Below, piece after piece: positions 1 through 7,925 of a stretch of 10,416 nucleotides of DNA (the stretch's first letter is position 1; each line of letters begins with the position of its first letter). The position numbers and the translations under genes are program-made. A model generated the notes under the pieces. The model did not search any database, had not been told where the DNA came from, and saw nothing but the letters and a program-made list of their open reading frames with translations. Origin of the DNA: Bacteroidales bacterium (GTDB lineage Bacteria > Bacteroidota > Bacteroidia > Bacteroidales > UBA932); NCBI GenBank assembly GCA_017555445.1, contig JAFZGK010000038.1, forward strand, positions 1 to 10,416, read 5' to 3'.

Positions 1-583
1 GGATAAGTCCCATCTTCTCGGCAATCTCAGTTCCTCTCTGGAAGATTGCTCTTGTATAAGCCTCAAGCTGCTCATAATCCTCACGACTCACGATACCCTG
101 AGCGATGATCTCCTCTTTAGAGGTATCCTCATCATGACCCTCAGCAGCCTTGGTTGTAGGAGTGATGATCGGCTGCGGAAACTTCTGATTCTCAACCATT
201 CCCTCCGGCATCTCAACTCCGCAGATTGTACGCTTTCCAGCCTTGTACTCTCTCCATGCGTGACCTGAAAGATAACCACGGATAACCATCTCCACCTTGA
301 ACGGCTCGCACTTGTGACCGACAGTAACCATCGGATCAGGAACAGCGATCTTCCAGTTAGGAAGGATATCTGTCGTAGCGTCAAGGAATTTAGCGGCGAT
401 CTGATTGAGCACCTGTCCCTTGAATGGAACTCCCTTAGGAAGTACTACGTCAAATGCTGAAATACGGTCTGACACCACCATCACGAGGTAGTCATCACCG
501 ATGCTGTAGACGTCACGTACCTTACCTACATAGTGGTTGGTCTGACCAGGAAAGTTAAAATCTGTCTTTACAATTGCTTCCAT
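1..583 (-). CDS. purC: Phosphoribosylaminoimidazole-succinocarboxamide synthase (SAICAR synthase), partial at left edge
   Basis: PurC joins CAIR and L-aspartate with ATP to give SAICAR, a late step of de novo purine synthesis in the cytoplasm. Only the N-terminal 194 residues are inside the window; the C-terminus lies beyond position 1. The translation starts [13 protein letters not shown], followed by GKVRDVY (about residues 20-26), which is the classic nucleotide-binding start of SAICAR synthases. Next come SDRISAFD (38-45) and a [12 protein letters not shown] segment, and later [11 protein letters not shown], the conserved substrate-binding region. The insert-containing layout ([11 protein letters not shown], then PIITPTTKA) resembles the long yeast Ade1-like form found in Bacteroidetes rather than the short E. 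coli form. The start ATG at 581-583 is preceded by an A/T-rich leader with no Shine-Dalgarno sequence. It lies 88 bases downstream of the DUF4954 gene on the same strand, so it may be partly co-transcribed or have its own promoter. Confidence 0.95.
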   Translation of the reverse strand, partial: MEAIVKTDFNFPGQTNHYVGKVRDVYSIGDDYLVMVVSDRISAFDVVLPKGVPFKGQVLNQIAAKFLDATTDILPNWKIAVPDPMVTVGHKCEPFKVEMVIRGYLSGHAWREYKAGKRTICGVEMPEGMVENQKFPQPIITPTTKAAEGHDEDTSKEEIIAQGIVSREDYEQLEAYTRAIFQRGTEIAEKMGLI

Positions 584-642
584 AGCTTTATATAAATATT
601 TGTTAATTTTCATTTGACTGCCAGCCGTAGCTGAATGCGGCG

Positions 643-650
643 CGAAGATA
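643..650 (-). promoter_or_regulatory. Possible -7 promoter element for purC
   Basis: On the minus strand the 88-base gap before purC reads TATCTTCG, one mismatch from the Bacteroidetes -7 consensus TAnnTTTG. It would start a transcript about 60 bases upstream of the purC ATG. No well-spaced TTTG -33 element is present; the nearest TTG-like match is 24 bases upstream, next to the stop codon of the preceding gene. The rest of the gap is A/T-rich and holds no convincing terminator, so read-through from the upstream operon remains possible. Confidence 0.3.
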
Positions 651-671
651 GTTAAAATTTAGTATAAATTT

Positions 672-2672
672 TTACAATCTATGCAGAATCTCCAGCACCT
701 GATCACCTAGCTGCGACTTGACGCGGATATGCTCCTTTACAGACATCACGAACGGATCCGCCTCGAAGAACGAACCGCGCACCTGCATGAAATCCTCCTT
801 CCTCTGAGCCTCGTCACCATCGGCACCGAAACTTGTCATCGCATTGAGTGAAAATTCTTTACGCGCATCGTCATAGATGAGGTTATCAAGAGAGACAACC
901 GACTCCTTCCACTTGCATACAAGCTCTCTCAACTTGTCCGGAGTCACTGTCGAAAGATCAACACCGTAGTATTCGCGGATAACCCTATATGCCCAACGCC
1001 ACTCATAGTTATAGTATTCAGAATGGATAGACGCAAAACGTGCATTGATCTGATCTACTTCAGAAAGCACACCGCTCTCGATGTCGTCAAGCAGAGCCGA
1101 CACCGCCTTCTTCGGAGCAATCATTCCGGAGATGTCCACCCAGTCACCCTCTCCATAAGCAGACTTAGGTTCGAATGCCTTCCTCAACTCCTCGATATTT
1201 GAGAATTCCGAGTTCATTATCCTTGTAATCAATGAGTTTCCAAGGAACTTGTCGATCGCCATACCATAGTACTTCAGACCGTTCTTAAGTGAAGACTTCT
1301 TGATCTTGCCGCTCTGATATGTATAGGCATCCGAATTCTCGCCTGACACCCTCTGGAGGTTCTTGAGAATCTCGATTCCATTAAGCATCTTCTGGATGGT
1401 ATAAGGACTGAGAAGATTGTAATTCACCTGATCAAGCTTGTCAGGATCCTTTCTGCCGTCACGGCCCGGCCATTTCTTTGCATCACGGATTGTTCCCACA
1501 CTCTTGAGGTTTGCACCAGGCATGATGAACGAAGTGTTCTGCTGCTCGATGAGATATGCAAACGGGAGGTTTGACGTATCCTGATGACTTACATGTCGTC
1601 CCATCACAAGGGAGAATGCTCCGACCTTCGAAGGCCAGAGAATATAAGAATCCGATGAAGTCTTCGCACCTCTCTCCATGATACCCTGATGGATAGGTCC
1701 CAGCTTATACATGTGGTTGGACTGGTTCGAACCTGATCCTGCATTCATGAATGAGAACATACCCGCAATAAGAAGGGTCGACTTATGATGGGTAACAGTA
1801 TAAGGGCCTGCGAAAATCGCACATGCCTCGCCGTTTTCTCCCTGACAGTTGCTGAAGAAAAGTGAGTCTGTCGCTGAATAGTTATGACCGAGCTTGCAGG
1901 CCTGACCGACAAAACAACGCGAGAATGTCACTCCGTCTTCCACGCTTGAACCGCTGGAAATGATGAAATCGTCACCGATGACATTCACTCCGACATGAAC
2001 AGGGGCAGCCGCATTACTATTGATGCTTCCGTTCTTGAGACGCGAAGTACCCTCGATCTTGCAATAGTCACCTATCTTCACATTCTTGATGTAACCGGAA
2101 TCAACAATAACGACATTCTTTCCGATCGTACCCACAGATGAAGTGACACTCGCCACATATCGCTCAACCGAGCCACGAAGTCTTGCAATCATCTCCGGCC
2201 TGTGTCGGTACAAAGCCATGACATAGGCAGTCTGCGCAGTAAGTCTGTCATAGATAAGCACTTCCCTGCCACCAGTTTCGTTAAGCACAGCAACCTCTAC
2301 ACCGTTACCGAAAGAGGTCTCCCCGTCAGTAAGTATGATATCTACATTCTCGATGAAGGTACCTTCACCGATGATATAATTTGCAATATAGTTCTTTACA
2401 TTCTCAATGCAGCAGTCGTCACCGACAACAACATTGTGCAGCGTGACATGATAGAGTCCTGAATGCTTGACCATGCCTCCTGGCAACTCAAACTCCTTAT
2501 TGAAGGCACCGATCTTCACATTTCCTGAAAATCTTGCCGACCGCACATGATCCGCTGAGAAATCTTCTGCCACCTCGACCTTATCCCAATCCGCTGCAGT
2601 ACACATCTGAGCCTTGAGCTGCTCCACTTCCTGCAGATTCAATTTTCTGTAATTCTTCATATTTCCATTCAT
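672..2672 (-). CDS. DUF4954 family left-handed beta-helix protein, function unknown
   Basis: This is a 666-residue protein of the DUF4954 type, a family known mainly from Bacteroidetes with no assigned function that I know of. Residues about 50-135 and 180-365 carry degenerate hexapeptide repeats with the V/I-x-I-G-x-x pattern (VKIGAF, VVVGDDCCIENV, GTIGKNVVIV, VKIGDYCKIEG, NVIGDDFIISS). These predict a left-handed parallel beta-helix as in LpxA and GlmU acyl or nucleotidyl transferases. A helical insert (about 136-178) breaks the helix, and the C-terminal 250 residues look mostly alpha-helical. Conserved-looking polar stretches include a His pair at 295-296 (TVTHHKS), GSNQSNHMYKLGP (314-326) and the segment around SYILWPSKVGAFS (342-354), plausible ligand sites by inference only. 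There is no signal peptide or membrane segment, so it is probably cytoplasmic. The first ATG (2672) is used here; the ATG at 2660 (MKNYRKL) is an equally good start. It follows recX by 11 bases and is the last tightly linked gene of the rlmN operon. Confidence 0.88.
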   Translation of the reverse strand: MNGNMKNYRKLNLQEVEQLKAQMCTAADWDKVEVAEDFSADHVRSARFSGNVKIGAFNKEFELPGGMVKHSGLYHVTLHNVVVGDDCCIENVKNYIANYIIGEGTFIENVDIILTDGETSFGNGVEVAVLNETGGREVLIYDRLTAQTAYVMALYRHRPEMIARLRGSVERYVASVTSSVGTIGKNVVIVDSGYIKNVKIGDYCKIEGTSRLKNGSINSNAAAPVHVGVNVIGDDFIISSGSSVEDGVTFSRCFVGQACKLGHNYSATDSLFFSNCQGENGEACAIFAGPYTVTHHKSTLLIAGMFSFMNAGSGSNQSNHMYKLGPIHQGIMERGAKTSSDSYILWPSKVGAFSLVMGRHVSHQDTSNLPFAYLIEQQNTSFIMPGANLKSVGTIRDAKKWPGRDGRKDPDKLDQVNYNLLSPYTIQKMLNGIEILKNLQRVSGENSDAYTYQSGKIKKSSLKNGLKYYGMAIDKFLGNSLITRIMNSEFSNIEELRKAFEPKSAYGEGDWVDISGMIAPKKAVSALLDDIESGVLSEVDQINARFASIHSEYYNYEWRWAYRVIREYYGVDLSTVTPDKLRELVCKWKESVVSLDNLIYDDARKEFSLNAMTSFGADGDEAQRKEDFMQVRGSFFEADPFVMSVKEHIRVKSQLGDQVLEILHRL

Positions 2673-2683
2673 AGTTTATCGGT

Positions 2684-3154
2684 TTATTGATTCTCATCCC
2701 GACAGACCTTGTCAAGCATCGATGAGACATCATCATAGCCGTAGCCTCTTCCGAGAGCAAAGCGTATAAGTTTCAACTTACCCTGAGGGTCATCCTTCAG
2801 GGACTTCCATTTGTTTTCCAACAGTTTCTCCAACCTTCCCTCAGCCCTTCCTTCATCAATTTCCGCCATTGCCTGAACTATCACGTCCTTGGTTATTCCC
2901 TTGGCAGAAAGCATATATCTTATCTTGACTTCTCCCCAGCCGGCTATGGAAGCCTTGTCTCTAGCGTATGCCGAGGCATATCTGAAGTCATCCACATATT
3001 TCTCCTTCAACAACACTTCCAGTACCTCCTGAGCTTTCACACTGTCCCCCTCCAGGGCATCAGCCGCCTTTTTCAATATATCCGAGCAGCTGTACTCCCT
3101 GCGGGAACACAATCTCCTCATCCTGTCAAGCACCTTCAGAGCCTCTCCTTCCAT
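2684..3154 (-). CDS. recX: RecX family regulatory protein (RecA modulator)
   Basis: RecX proteins bind RecA filaments and limit their growth and ATPase activity. This 156-residue protein has the usual family length and its three short helical repeats. The diagnostic block is YVDDFRYASAYARDKASIAGWGEVKIRYMLSAKGI (about residues 53-87), matching the family pattern y-i-D-d-r-f-A ... G-x-x-k-i-r-x-x-L-x-x-K-G-I. The first repeat is seen in SRREYSCSDILKKA. The start ATG lies five bases after the stop codon of the phospholipase gene (TAG AAGGG ATG), so translation by reinitiation or coupling is likely. It is in the minus-strand operon with rlmN, the phospholipase and the DUF4954 gene. In many bacteria recX sits next to recA; here recA is about 3.7 kb away on the opposite strand, so the two are probably regulated separately. 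Confidence 0.92.
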   Translation of the reverse strand: MEGEALKVLDRMRRLCSRREYSCSDILKKAADALEGDSVKAQEVLEVLLKEKYVDDFRYASAYARDKASIAGWGEVKIRYMLSAKGITKDVIVQAMAEIDEGRAEGRLEKLLENKWKSLKDDPQGKLKLIRFALGRGYGYDDVSSMLDKVCRDENQ

Positions 3155-3159
3155 CCCTT

Positions 3160-5547
3160 CTAGAAATTAAAACCGGCACTGAGATAAACTCCTGCCTTTC
3201 TGGTTATACTCGACCAGTGTATATTGCCCTTTATCGGTCCGAAAATGGTGTCATACGCATATTCCACTCCTGCACCGAAGTATCCCGGTCCCTGTCCATA
3301 ATATCTGAAATGGTCACAATCACGGGCATAATTCACTATTCCTGTAAGATAGTGGTTACGCGCCAGACGGAATCTGAGGTCAAGACCATATACTGTAAGT
3401 ATGCTCTTCATCGCAGCAAGATTTGTGATTCCGATGAAAGGGATCTGCTGATCCACATATCTTCCTGCAATCGTACCTCCAATGGCATTGAAATATGCTA
3501 CAGGAATATCAGTTCCGAAAAGTGCCCTTGCATTGAAATACGGCAATACTGCAACGACATCACCGACAGGTGCTACAACCTTGGCATCAGCTGCTACCGT
3601 ATGGAAGCGATTGATTCTTGTAGGGAATCCGGCGAATGTCCATGAATAGCCTGCACCTGCAGTGAATCCCTTAGTAGGGAAATAGCCGTCATCAAAAGTC
3701 TCCGAACGCGCATCTGCAAAGAGAGAGACGAAGTCGTTAGAAAGCTGCGTGAAGTCATAATCTCCGATTATCTGCTCTGACTTGACATTCCTGATATTGA
3801 ATATATCGTTCCTGACTCCTGCCTTGATATCGAACCAGCGCCATTTGAGATTGGACATATAGAATTCCTGACGGGAATGCAGGAAATTGAGACTAAGCTT
3901 GTTATCTCCAAACTTGAGAGCGTTCATATCAGTCACTCTCAGCGAAGCTGCAGCGTTCAAGGTAGGTATCTTAGGAGCATCATATGACCATTTCAGCGTC
4001 ATATACGGATTGGTACTGATCTTTACGGTATAGTCAACACTGTGACCGTACATCTTGTGTGCATTGTAACCGAAATTCAGCAATACCGATACGATCTCTT
4101 CAGTATCGACTCTTACACCCAGTCCGAACTGGTGGATAGGTCCTTTCTTGCAGTTGAGTATGAGTCTGAAAGGCTCATCATCACCTAGCAGCTCATATGT
4201 AACGGAATCATATGCCTGAGTACCATATATCTGTGCCACGATATGGTCAAGATCGTTTCGACTGATCTTCTGTCCGAACTTGAGCTGAAGCCTGTCTCTG
4301 AGAAGAGCCTGCTCACGAGGGAGGACACCTCTTATCTCAACATCTGCAATCACCAGAGAATCCGCATGAAAATCATAGGCCCTCTTTTTCTGAGGAGCCT
4401 GATATTTTCCTGCAGTCCTTGCCGCCACTATCCTCAGAAGAGAATCCTGAGCCATAGCAGCCTCACGACCACGTACGATAATAGTGTCGATGGCAGTAGG
4501 AGTAAAGCTCAACATATTGAATTCCGGAAGGTCAGGCTTGATCTTGACATCCGGGATATCAACATTCCTGTCAAAAGCATCTTTGCCGAGCATCTCAATC
4601 GTCTGTCCGAATATGTCACCGAGATTGTTGATCTGCACATAGGTCTTCGACTTCTGCGAAAGATCGACTCCGATGATGATATCTGCACCCATTTCTTTGG
4701 CAAGGGCAGTAGGATAATTATCTCTGAGACCACCGTCTACCAACACCATTCCCTGAGTTCTGACCGGAGCAAAAATTCCGGGAATAGACATGGTCGAACG
4801 CATGGCATCGTTCATTTTTCCGCTATGCCAGATCTTTGGCTTACCTGAAACCATATCAGCCGCAATACAAACAAACGGTTTTGGAAGTTCCTTAAAATCA
4901 ATGGAATCCTGATATCCTATCGTAAGCGAACTGATAAGGTTGCTCACATTCTGACCGTAGATATATGCTGCCGGAAGACTGCCGAGAAGATTGTTCTTCA
5001 AGAGGTCTGCACCACCCTCATTGTCCGCTCCGATATTCAGGACATCCTGCTTCATGATATCGTCAAAACGGTTCTCATCGGCAAGCTTCATCTTGAAATA
5101 ATCCTTCTCATAGTAGAAAGGAATGGAGATCATGTACTTCTCCTTATACTTCATATCTGTATATGAAATATACTCACGGGACAGTTTGTCGCTGAATATC
5201 CATCCCCAGTCCATGTTTCTAGTGAGCGACTCTATCTCATCAGTGGTATAACCCAATGAATATAATCCGCCGATAAGGCCTCCCATACTGGTTCCCAAGA
5301 CCATATCGACCGGTATTCCCAACGACTCGATATGTTCTATGACACCTATATGTGCAGCTCCTTTAGCACCACCGCCACTGAGGACAAGAGCCACTGTAGG
5401 ACGATGTTTTCTGATCTCGTCCATCCTCTCACGCATCTGGAAGATTGCAATGGAATCCTCCTTCGGAGTAACGCTGCGCGCATACATCCTCTGCCCTGCC
5501 AGAGACAGGGTAACGATCATCAATATGGCTGCAACTATCCTTTTCAT
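3160..5547 (-). CDS. Patatin-like phospholipase with POTRA and C-terminal outer membrane beta-barrel
   Basis: This 795-residue protein predicts a lipid acyl hydrolase linked to an outer membrane barrel. Residues 1-24 are a signal peptide (MKRIVAAILMIVTLSLAG, then a likely cleavage near YARS). The patatin domain spans about 50-300: oxyanion-hole GGGAKG (58-63), nucleophile GTSMG with Ser87, and the dyad aspartate in DGG (Asp271). One POTRA-like segment follows at about 398-468 (LVIADVEIRGVLP ... IYGTQAYDSVTYEL). From about 472 to the end there are alternating amphipathic strands typical of an Omp85-type barrel, closing in a terminal Phe (SAGFNF), the usual outer membrane sorting signature. The order patatin, single POTRA, barrel matches type Vd autotransporters such as Pseudomonas PlpD and Fusobacterium FplA, by family knowledge. 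All catalytic residues are present, so it is probably active; substrate and whether the passenger is released are unknown. The start codon is one base after the rlmN stop (TAA G ATG), so the two genes are translationally coupled. Confidence 0.92.
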   Translation of the reverse strand: MKRIVAAILMIVTLSLAGQRMYARSVTPKEDSIAIFQMRERMDEIRKHRPTVALVLSGGGAKGAAHIGVIEHIESLGIPVDMVLGTSMGGLIGGLYSLGYTTDEIESLTRNMDWGWIFSDKLSREYISYTDMKYKEKYMISIPFYYEKDYFKMKLADENRFDDIMKQDVLNIGADNEGGADLLKNNLLGSLPAAYIYGQNVSNLISSLTIGYQDSIDFKELPKPFVCIAADMVSGKPKIWHSGKMNDAMRSTMSIPGIFAPVRTQGMVLVDGGLRDNYPTALAKEMGADIIIGVDLSQKSKTYVQINNLGDIFGQTIEMLGKDAFDRNVDIPDVKIKPDLPEFNMLSFTPTAIDTIIVRGREAAMAQDSLLRIVAARTAGKYQAPQKKRAYDFHADSLVIADVEIRGVLPREQALLRDRLQLKFGQKISRNDLDHIVAQIYGTQAYDSVTYELLGDDEPFRLILNCKKGPIHQFGLGVRVDTEEIVSVLLNFGYNAHKMYGHSVDYTVKISTNPYMTLKWSYDAPKIPTLNAAASLRVTDMNALKFGDNKLSLNFLHSRQEFYMSNLKWRWFDIKAGVRNDIFNIRNVKSEQIIGDYDFTQLSNDFVSLFADARSETFDDGYFPTKGFTAGAGYSWTFAGFPTRINRFHTVAADAKVVAPVGDVVAVLPYFNARALFGTDIPVAYFNAIGGTIAGRYVDQQIPFIGITNLAAMKSILTVYGLDLRFRLARNHYLTGIVNYARDCDHFRYYGQGPGYFGAGVEYAYDTIFGPIKGNIHWSSITRKAGVYLSAGFNF

Positions 5548-5548
5548 C

Positions 5549-6619
5549 TTATGCCTTGTTATGTTCGCCCGCCAACATTCCGCAGGCTGCTAGAATATCT
5601 TCTCCACGAGATGCTCGCAAAGTAGTCGTTATGCCGGAGTTGTTGAGGCGCTGCTTGAAATTCTCAATAATCACGCCCGGAGACGTCTCATAAGGGAAAT
5701 CAGGAATCTTGTGGAAACGGATCAGATTCATTCTGCATTCAAGTCCGCGCAGCATCCTGATAAGAGCATCCGCATGGTTCTTCGTATCATTGAATCCGGC
5801 AAACATCGTATACTCAAAACTTACACGACGCTGACCTGTAAAATCATACTGCTTGATAAGGTCAATGACTTCCTGGATCGGCCAAGGTCCCTGTACAGGC
5901 ATCATGCTCAGACGCTCAGGGCCGAAAGGATCATGGAGGCTGACAGCAAGATGACATCTGCTTTCCTCGAGGAATCTCTTCAGATTAGGAAGGACTCCGA
6001 TGGTAGACACCGTTATGCGTTTAGGACTCCAAGCAAAGCCCCAGTCCGCAGTAAGGATCTCAATGGCCCTCATGACATTTTCATAGTTGTCAAGAGGCTC
6101 ACCCATTCCCATGAACACAGCGTTTGTCAGACGGTCGGACTCATCAACTGCAATGAACTGGGAAATGATGTCAGCTGCGCTCAGATGACCATGAAAACCC
6201 TGACGACCGGTCATGCAGAACTTGCATCCCATACGGCAGCCGGACTGTGACGATACGCAAAGGGTCGCTCTGTCATCATCAGGTATCATTACAGCCTCTA
6301 CAGCTCCCTCCTCCATATTTTCGTCAACGACATTGAGTCCTCTCTTATGTGAGCATCTGACAGGAAACAGATATTTCTTTGTTCCGTCTGTCGACACCTG
6401 GAGTCCTGAATATTCGATCAGACCGACCTCATACTTTTCGGAAAGTTTTGCCCTGGCCGCCTTCGACAGATTTGTCATATCGTCTATCGAGCGTACCTTC
6501 TTGACATACAGCCACTGAGCGATCTGCTTGGCAGTGAAGCCAGGCAATCCTTCCTCTACAACCAGCTCCTTCAGTTCATCCAGGTTCTTTCCTAAAAGTC
6601 TTATTTTCATACTCGTCAT
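5549..6619 (-). CDS. rlmN: Dual-specificity 23S rRNA (A2503-C2) / tRNA (A37-C2) methyltransferase
   Basis: RlmN is a radical SAM enzyme that adds a methyl group to C2 of adenine 2503 in 23S rRNA and of A37 in some tRNAs, using S-adenosylmethionine and a 4Fe-4S cluster. The protein has 356 residues, the usual length. The cluster motif is CRMGCKFC (Cys128, Cys132, Cys135). The two further catalytic cysteines of the family are present: Cys121 in LCVSSQSGC and Cys346 in AACGMLAG. GMGEPLDNYENV (171-182) is the SAM-binding GxGEP block, and the N-terminal accessory domain (GLPGFTAKQIAQWLY) is intact. The start is taken at 6619 (MTSMKIRLL); a second ATG nine bases downstream at 6610 could equally be used. 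It is the first gene of the minus-strand operon and is transcribed divergently from recA. Confidence 0.97.
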   Translation of the reverse strand: MTSMKIRLLGKNLDELKELVVEEGLPGFTAKQIAQWLYVKKVRSIDDMTNLSKAARAKLSEKYEVGLIEYSGLQVSTDGTKKYLFPVRCSHKRGLNVVDENMEEGAVEAVMIPDDDRATLCVSSQSGCRMGCKFCMTGRQGFHGHLSAADIISQFIAVDESDRLTNAVFMGMGEPLDNYENVMRAIEILTADWGFAWSPKRITVSTIGVLPNLKRFLEESRCHLAVSLHDPFGPERLSMMPVQGPWPIQEVIDLIKQYDFTGQRRVSFEYTMFAGFNDTKNHADALIRMLRGLECRMNLIRFHKIPDFPYETSPGVIIENFKQRLNNSGITTTLRASRGEDILAACGMLAGEHNKA

Positions 6620-6663
6620 TTCAGCTATTGAGGCACATTCCGCCTATATTAATATACAATCAG

Positions 6664-6698
6664 CAAAAATAGCAATTTTATTTATGTTTTCAGACAAA
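6664..6698 (-). promoter_or_regulatory. Possible promoter of the rlmN operon
   Basis: On the minus strand TATTTTTG (6671-6664) matches the Bacteroidetes -7 consensus TAnnTTTG exactly. A TTTG that could serve as the -33 element lies at 6698-6695, 23 bases upstream, slightly farther than the usual 19-21. Transcription would begin near 6657, giving a leader of about 38 bases before the rlmN ATG. The leader is A/T-rich with no clear Shine-Dalgarno sequence. The region is A/T-rich overall, so a chance match cannot be excluded. Confidence 0.4.
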
Positions 6699-6728
6699 AA
6701 AACCTCCAAGAATTTTCTATTTTTTCTC

Positions 6729-6753
6729 GCTTGTGCCATGGTTTTACACAAGC
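6729..6753. repeat. Inverted repeat upstream of the recA promoter, candidate operator
   Basis: GCTTGTG (6729-6735) and CACAAGC (6747-6753) are perfect 7-base inverted arms separated by 11 bases, whose centre includes CCATGG. The repeat ends 10 bases before the proposed -33 element of recA and lies between the divergent rlmN and recA promoters. Its place suits a repressor or activator site, for example for a LexA-like regulator, but no known Bacteroidetes binding motif was recognised. It is not followed by a T-run on either strand, so it is not a terminator. Confidence 0.35.
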
Positions 6754-6763
6754 TATATATAAT

Positions 6764-6795
6764 TTTGCAGCCATAAAGATTTTTCATTACATTTG
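6764..6795 (+). promoter_or_regulatory. Promoter of recA (TTTG N20 TAnnTTTG)
   Basis: TTTG at 6764-6767 and TACATTTG at 6788-6795 match the Bacteroidetes primary sigma factor consensus (-33 TTTG, -7 TAnnTTTG) with a 20-base spacer. Transcription should begin near 6801, leaving a leader of about 47 bases before the recA ATG at 6849. The leader is T/A-rich and has no Shine-Dalgarno sequence, as is normal in this phylum. Around the predicted start site there is a short inverted repeat, AGGAA-AAG-TTCCT (6805-6817), which could be an operator half or a small hairpin. Confidence 0.7.
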
Positions 6796-6848
6796 CTTTG
6801 TTGTAGGAAAAGTTCCTTACATCGTATAACTTTTTAATTTTTACATTT

Positions 6849-7877
6849 ATGGCTAAAGAAGAAGTACAGGGAAGTACCGAGATCAATGCTGCGAAACTCA
6901 AGGCATTGCAGGCGACGATTGACAAGATTGAGAAAGACTATGGCAAAGGTACGATCATGAAGTTAGGAGATCAGCCTAAATGGGACATTTCAGTCATTCC
7001 GAGCGGCTCCATCGCACTTGACGCAGCCCTTGGAATCGGTGGATATCCACGTGGAAGAATCATTGAAATCTACGGACCTGAATCCAGCGGTAAGACTACA
7101 CTTGCAATCCATGCGATCGCACAGGCACAGAAGAACGGCGGAATCGCTGCCATCATCGATGCCGAGCACGCATTCGACCGCACCTATGCAAAGAATCTCG
7201 GAGTAGATCTCGACACACTCCTCATTTCACAGCCTGACAACGGCGAACAGGCTCTTGAAATCGCCGATAACCTCATCCGTTCAGGAGCGATCGACATCAT
7301 CGTTATCGACTCAGTAGCAGCTCTTACACCTAAGGCTGAGATCGAAGGTGAGATGGGTGACTCGAAGATGGGACTCCATGCAAGGCTCATGAGCCAGGCG
7401 CTCAGAAAGCTCACTGCAAACATCAGCAAGACAAACACTTGCTGCATCTTCATCAACCAGCTTCGCGACAAGATCGGAGTGATGTTCGGCAACCCTGAGA
7501 CAACAACAGGAGGTAACGCCTTGAAGTTCTACGCCTCTGTACGTGTGGATGTCCGTCGTACAACTCAGATAAAGGATGGAGACGAGGCTCTCGGAAACCG
7601 CACCAAGGTGAAGATCGTAAAGAACAAGATGGCTCCGCCATTCAAGAAGGCTGAATTCGACATCGTATTCGGAGAGGGAATCTCACATATCGGAGAGATC
7701 ATCGACCTCGGAGTAGAGTACGATGTGATCAAGAAGAGCGGCTCATGGTTCAGCTACGGCGACAGCAAGCTCGCTCAGGGACGTGAGGCAGTCAAGAACC
7801 TTCTGGCTGACAACCTTGAGCTTTGTGAAGAGATCGAAGCCAAGATCCGCGAAGCACTCGCCAACGCAGTGGAATAG
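6849..7877 (+). CDS. recA: Recombinase RecA
   Basis: RecA forms ATP-dependent filaments on single-stranded DNA, carries out strand exchange in homologous recombination and triggers LexA-type self-cleavage in the SOS response. The 342-residue protein is complete and of normal length. Walker A is GPESSGKT (76-83), the catalytic glutamate is Glu106 in DAEHAFD, Walker B is [10 protein letters not shown] (150-159), and the ATP-sensing [20 protein letters not shown] (203-222) covers the start of DNA-binding loop L2. The C-terminal domain (from about 270) ends in a short acidic helix. The start at MAKEEVQGS fits the position of the TAnnTTTG promoter. It is the only plus-strand gene in the window and is followed 21 bases after its stop by a strong terminator, so it is monocistronic. 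RecX, its likely modulator, is encoded 3.7 kb to the left on the other strand. Confidence 0.99.
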   Translation: MAKEEVQGSTEINAAKLKALQATIDKIEKDYGKGTIMKLGDQPKWDISVIPSGSIALDAALGIGGYPRGRIIEIYGPESSGKTTLAIHAIAQAQKNGGIAAIIDAEHAFDRTYAKNLGVDLDTLLISQPDNGEQALEIADNLIRSGAIDIIVIDSVAALTPKAEIEGEMGDSKMGLHARLMSQALRKLTANISKTNTCCIFINQLRDKIGVMFGNPETTTGGNALKFYASVRVDVRRTTQIKDGDEALGNRTKVKIVKNKMAPPFKKAEFDIVFGEGISHIGEIIDLGVEYDVIKKSGSWFSYGDSKLAQGREAVKNLLADNLELCEEIEAKIREALANAVE

Positions 7878-7898
7878 CAACAGCACTGATCCTGATAT

Positions 7899-7925
7899 AA
7901 AGCATCCCTCGGGATGCTTTTTTTT
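7899..7925 (+). terminator. Intrinsic terminator of recA
   Basis: A perfect 9-base stem (AAAGCATCC / GGATGCTTT) closes a CTCG tetraloop and runs into seven consecutive T's (7919-7925). This is a strong rho-independent terminator for recA. Read on the minus strand the same stem is followed by only three T's, then ATAT, so it may also weakly terminate the convergent helix-hairpin-helix gene, whose stop codon (7924-7926) overlaps the T-run. Confidence 0.92.

Noticed and set aside
88..384. 98-codon minus-strand reading frame inside purC in another frame
   Set aside because: The purC frame has clear family motifs throughout; the alternative translation is Arg/Ser-rich and typical of an out-of-frame shadow.
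654..672. A/T-only inverted repeat AAAATTT / AAATTTT between the DUF4954 gene and purC
   Set aside because: A stem of only A-T pairs without a following T-run is too weak for a terminator, and such repeats are expected by chance in an A/T-rich gap.
4243..4848. 201-codon plus-strand reading frame inside the phospholipase gene
   Set aside because: It is antisense to a well-supported patatin/barrel gene, and its translation has no domain-like pattern. The same holds for the other long antisense frames at 3217-3645, 5711-6250, 8446-8853 and 9835-10254.
6644..6925. A 93-codon minus-strand reading frame spanning the rlmN-recA spacer and the recA start
   Set aside because: It runs antisense through the recA promoter and N-terminus, has no recognisable protein features and would start inside recA.
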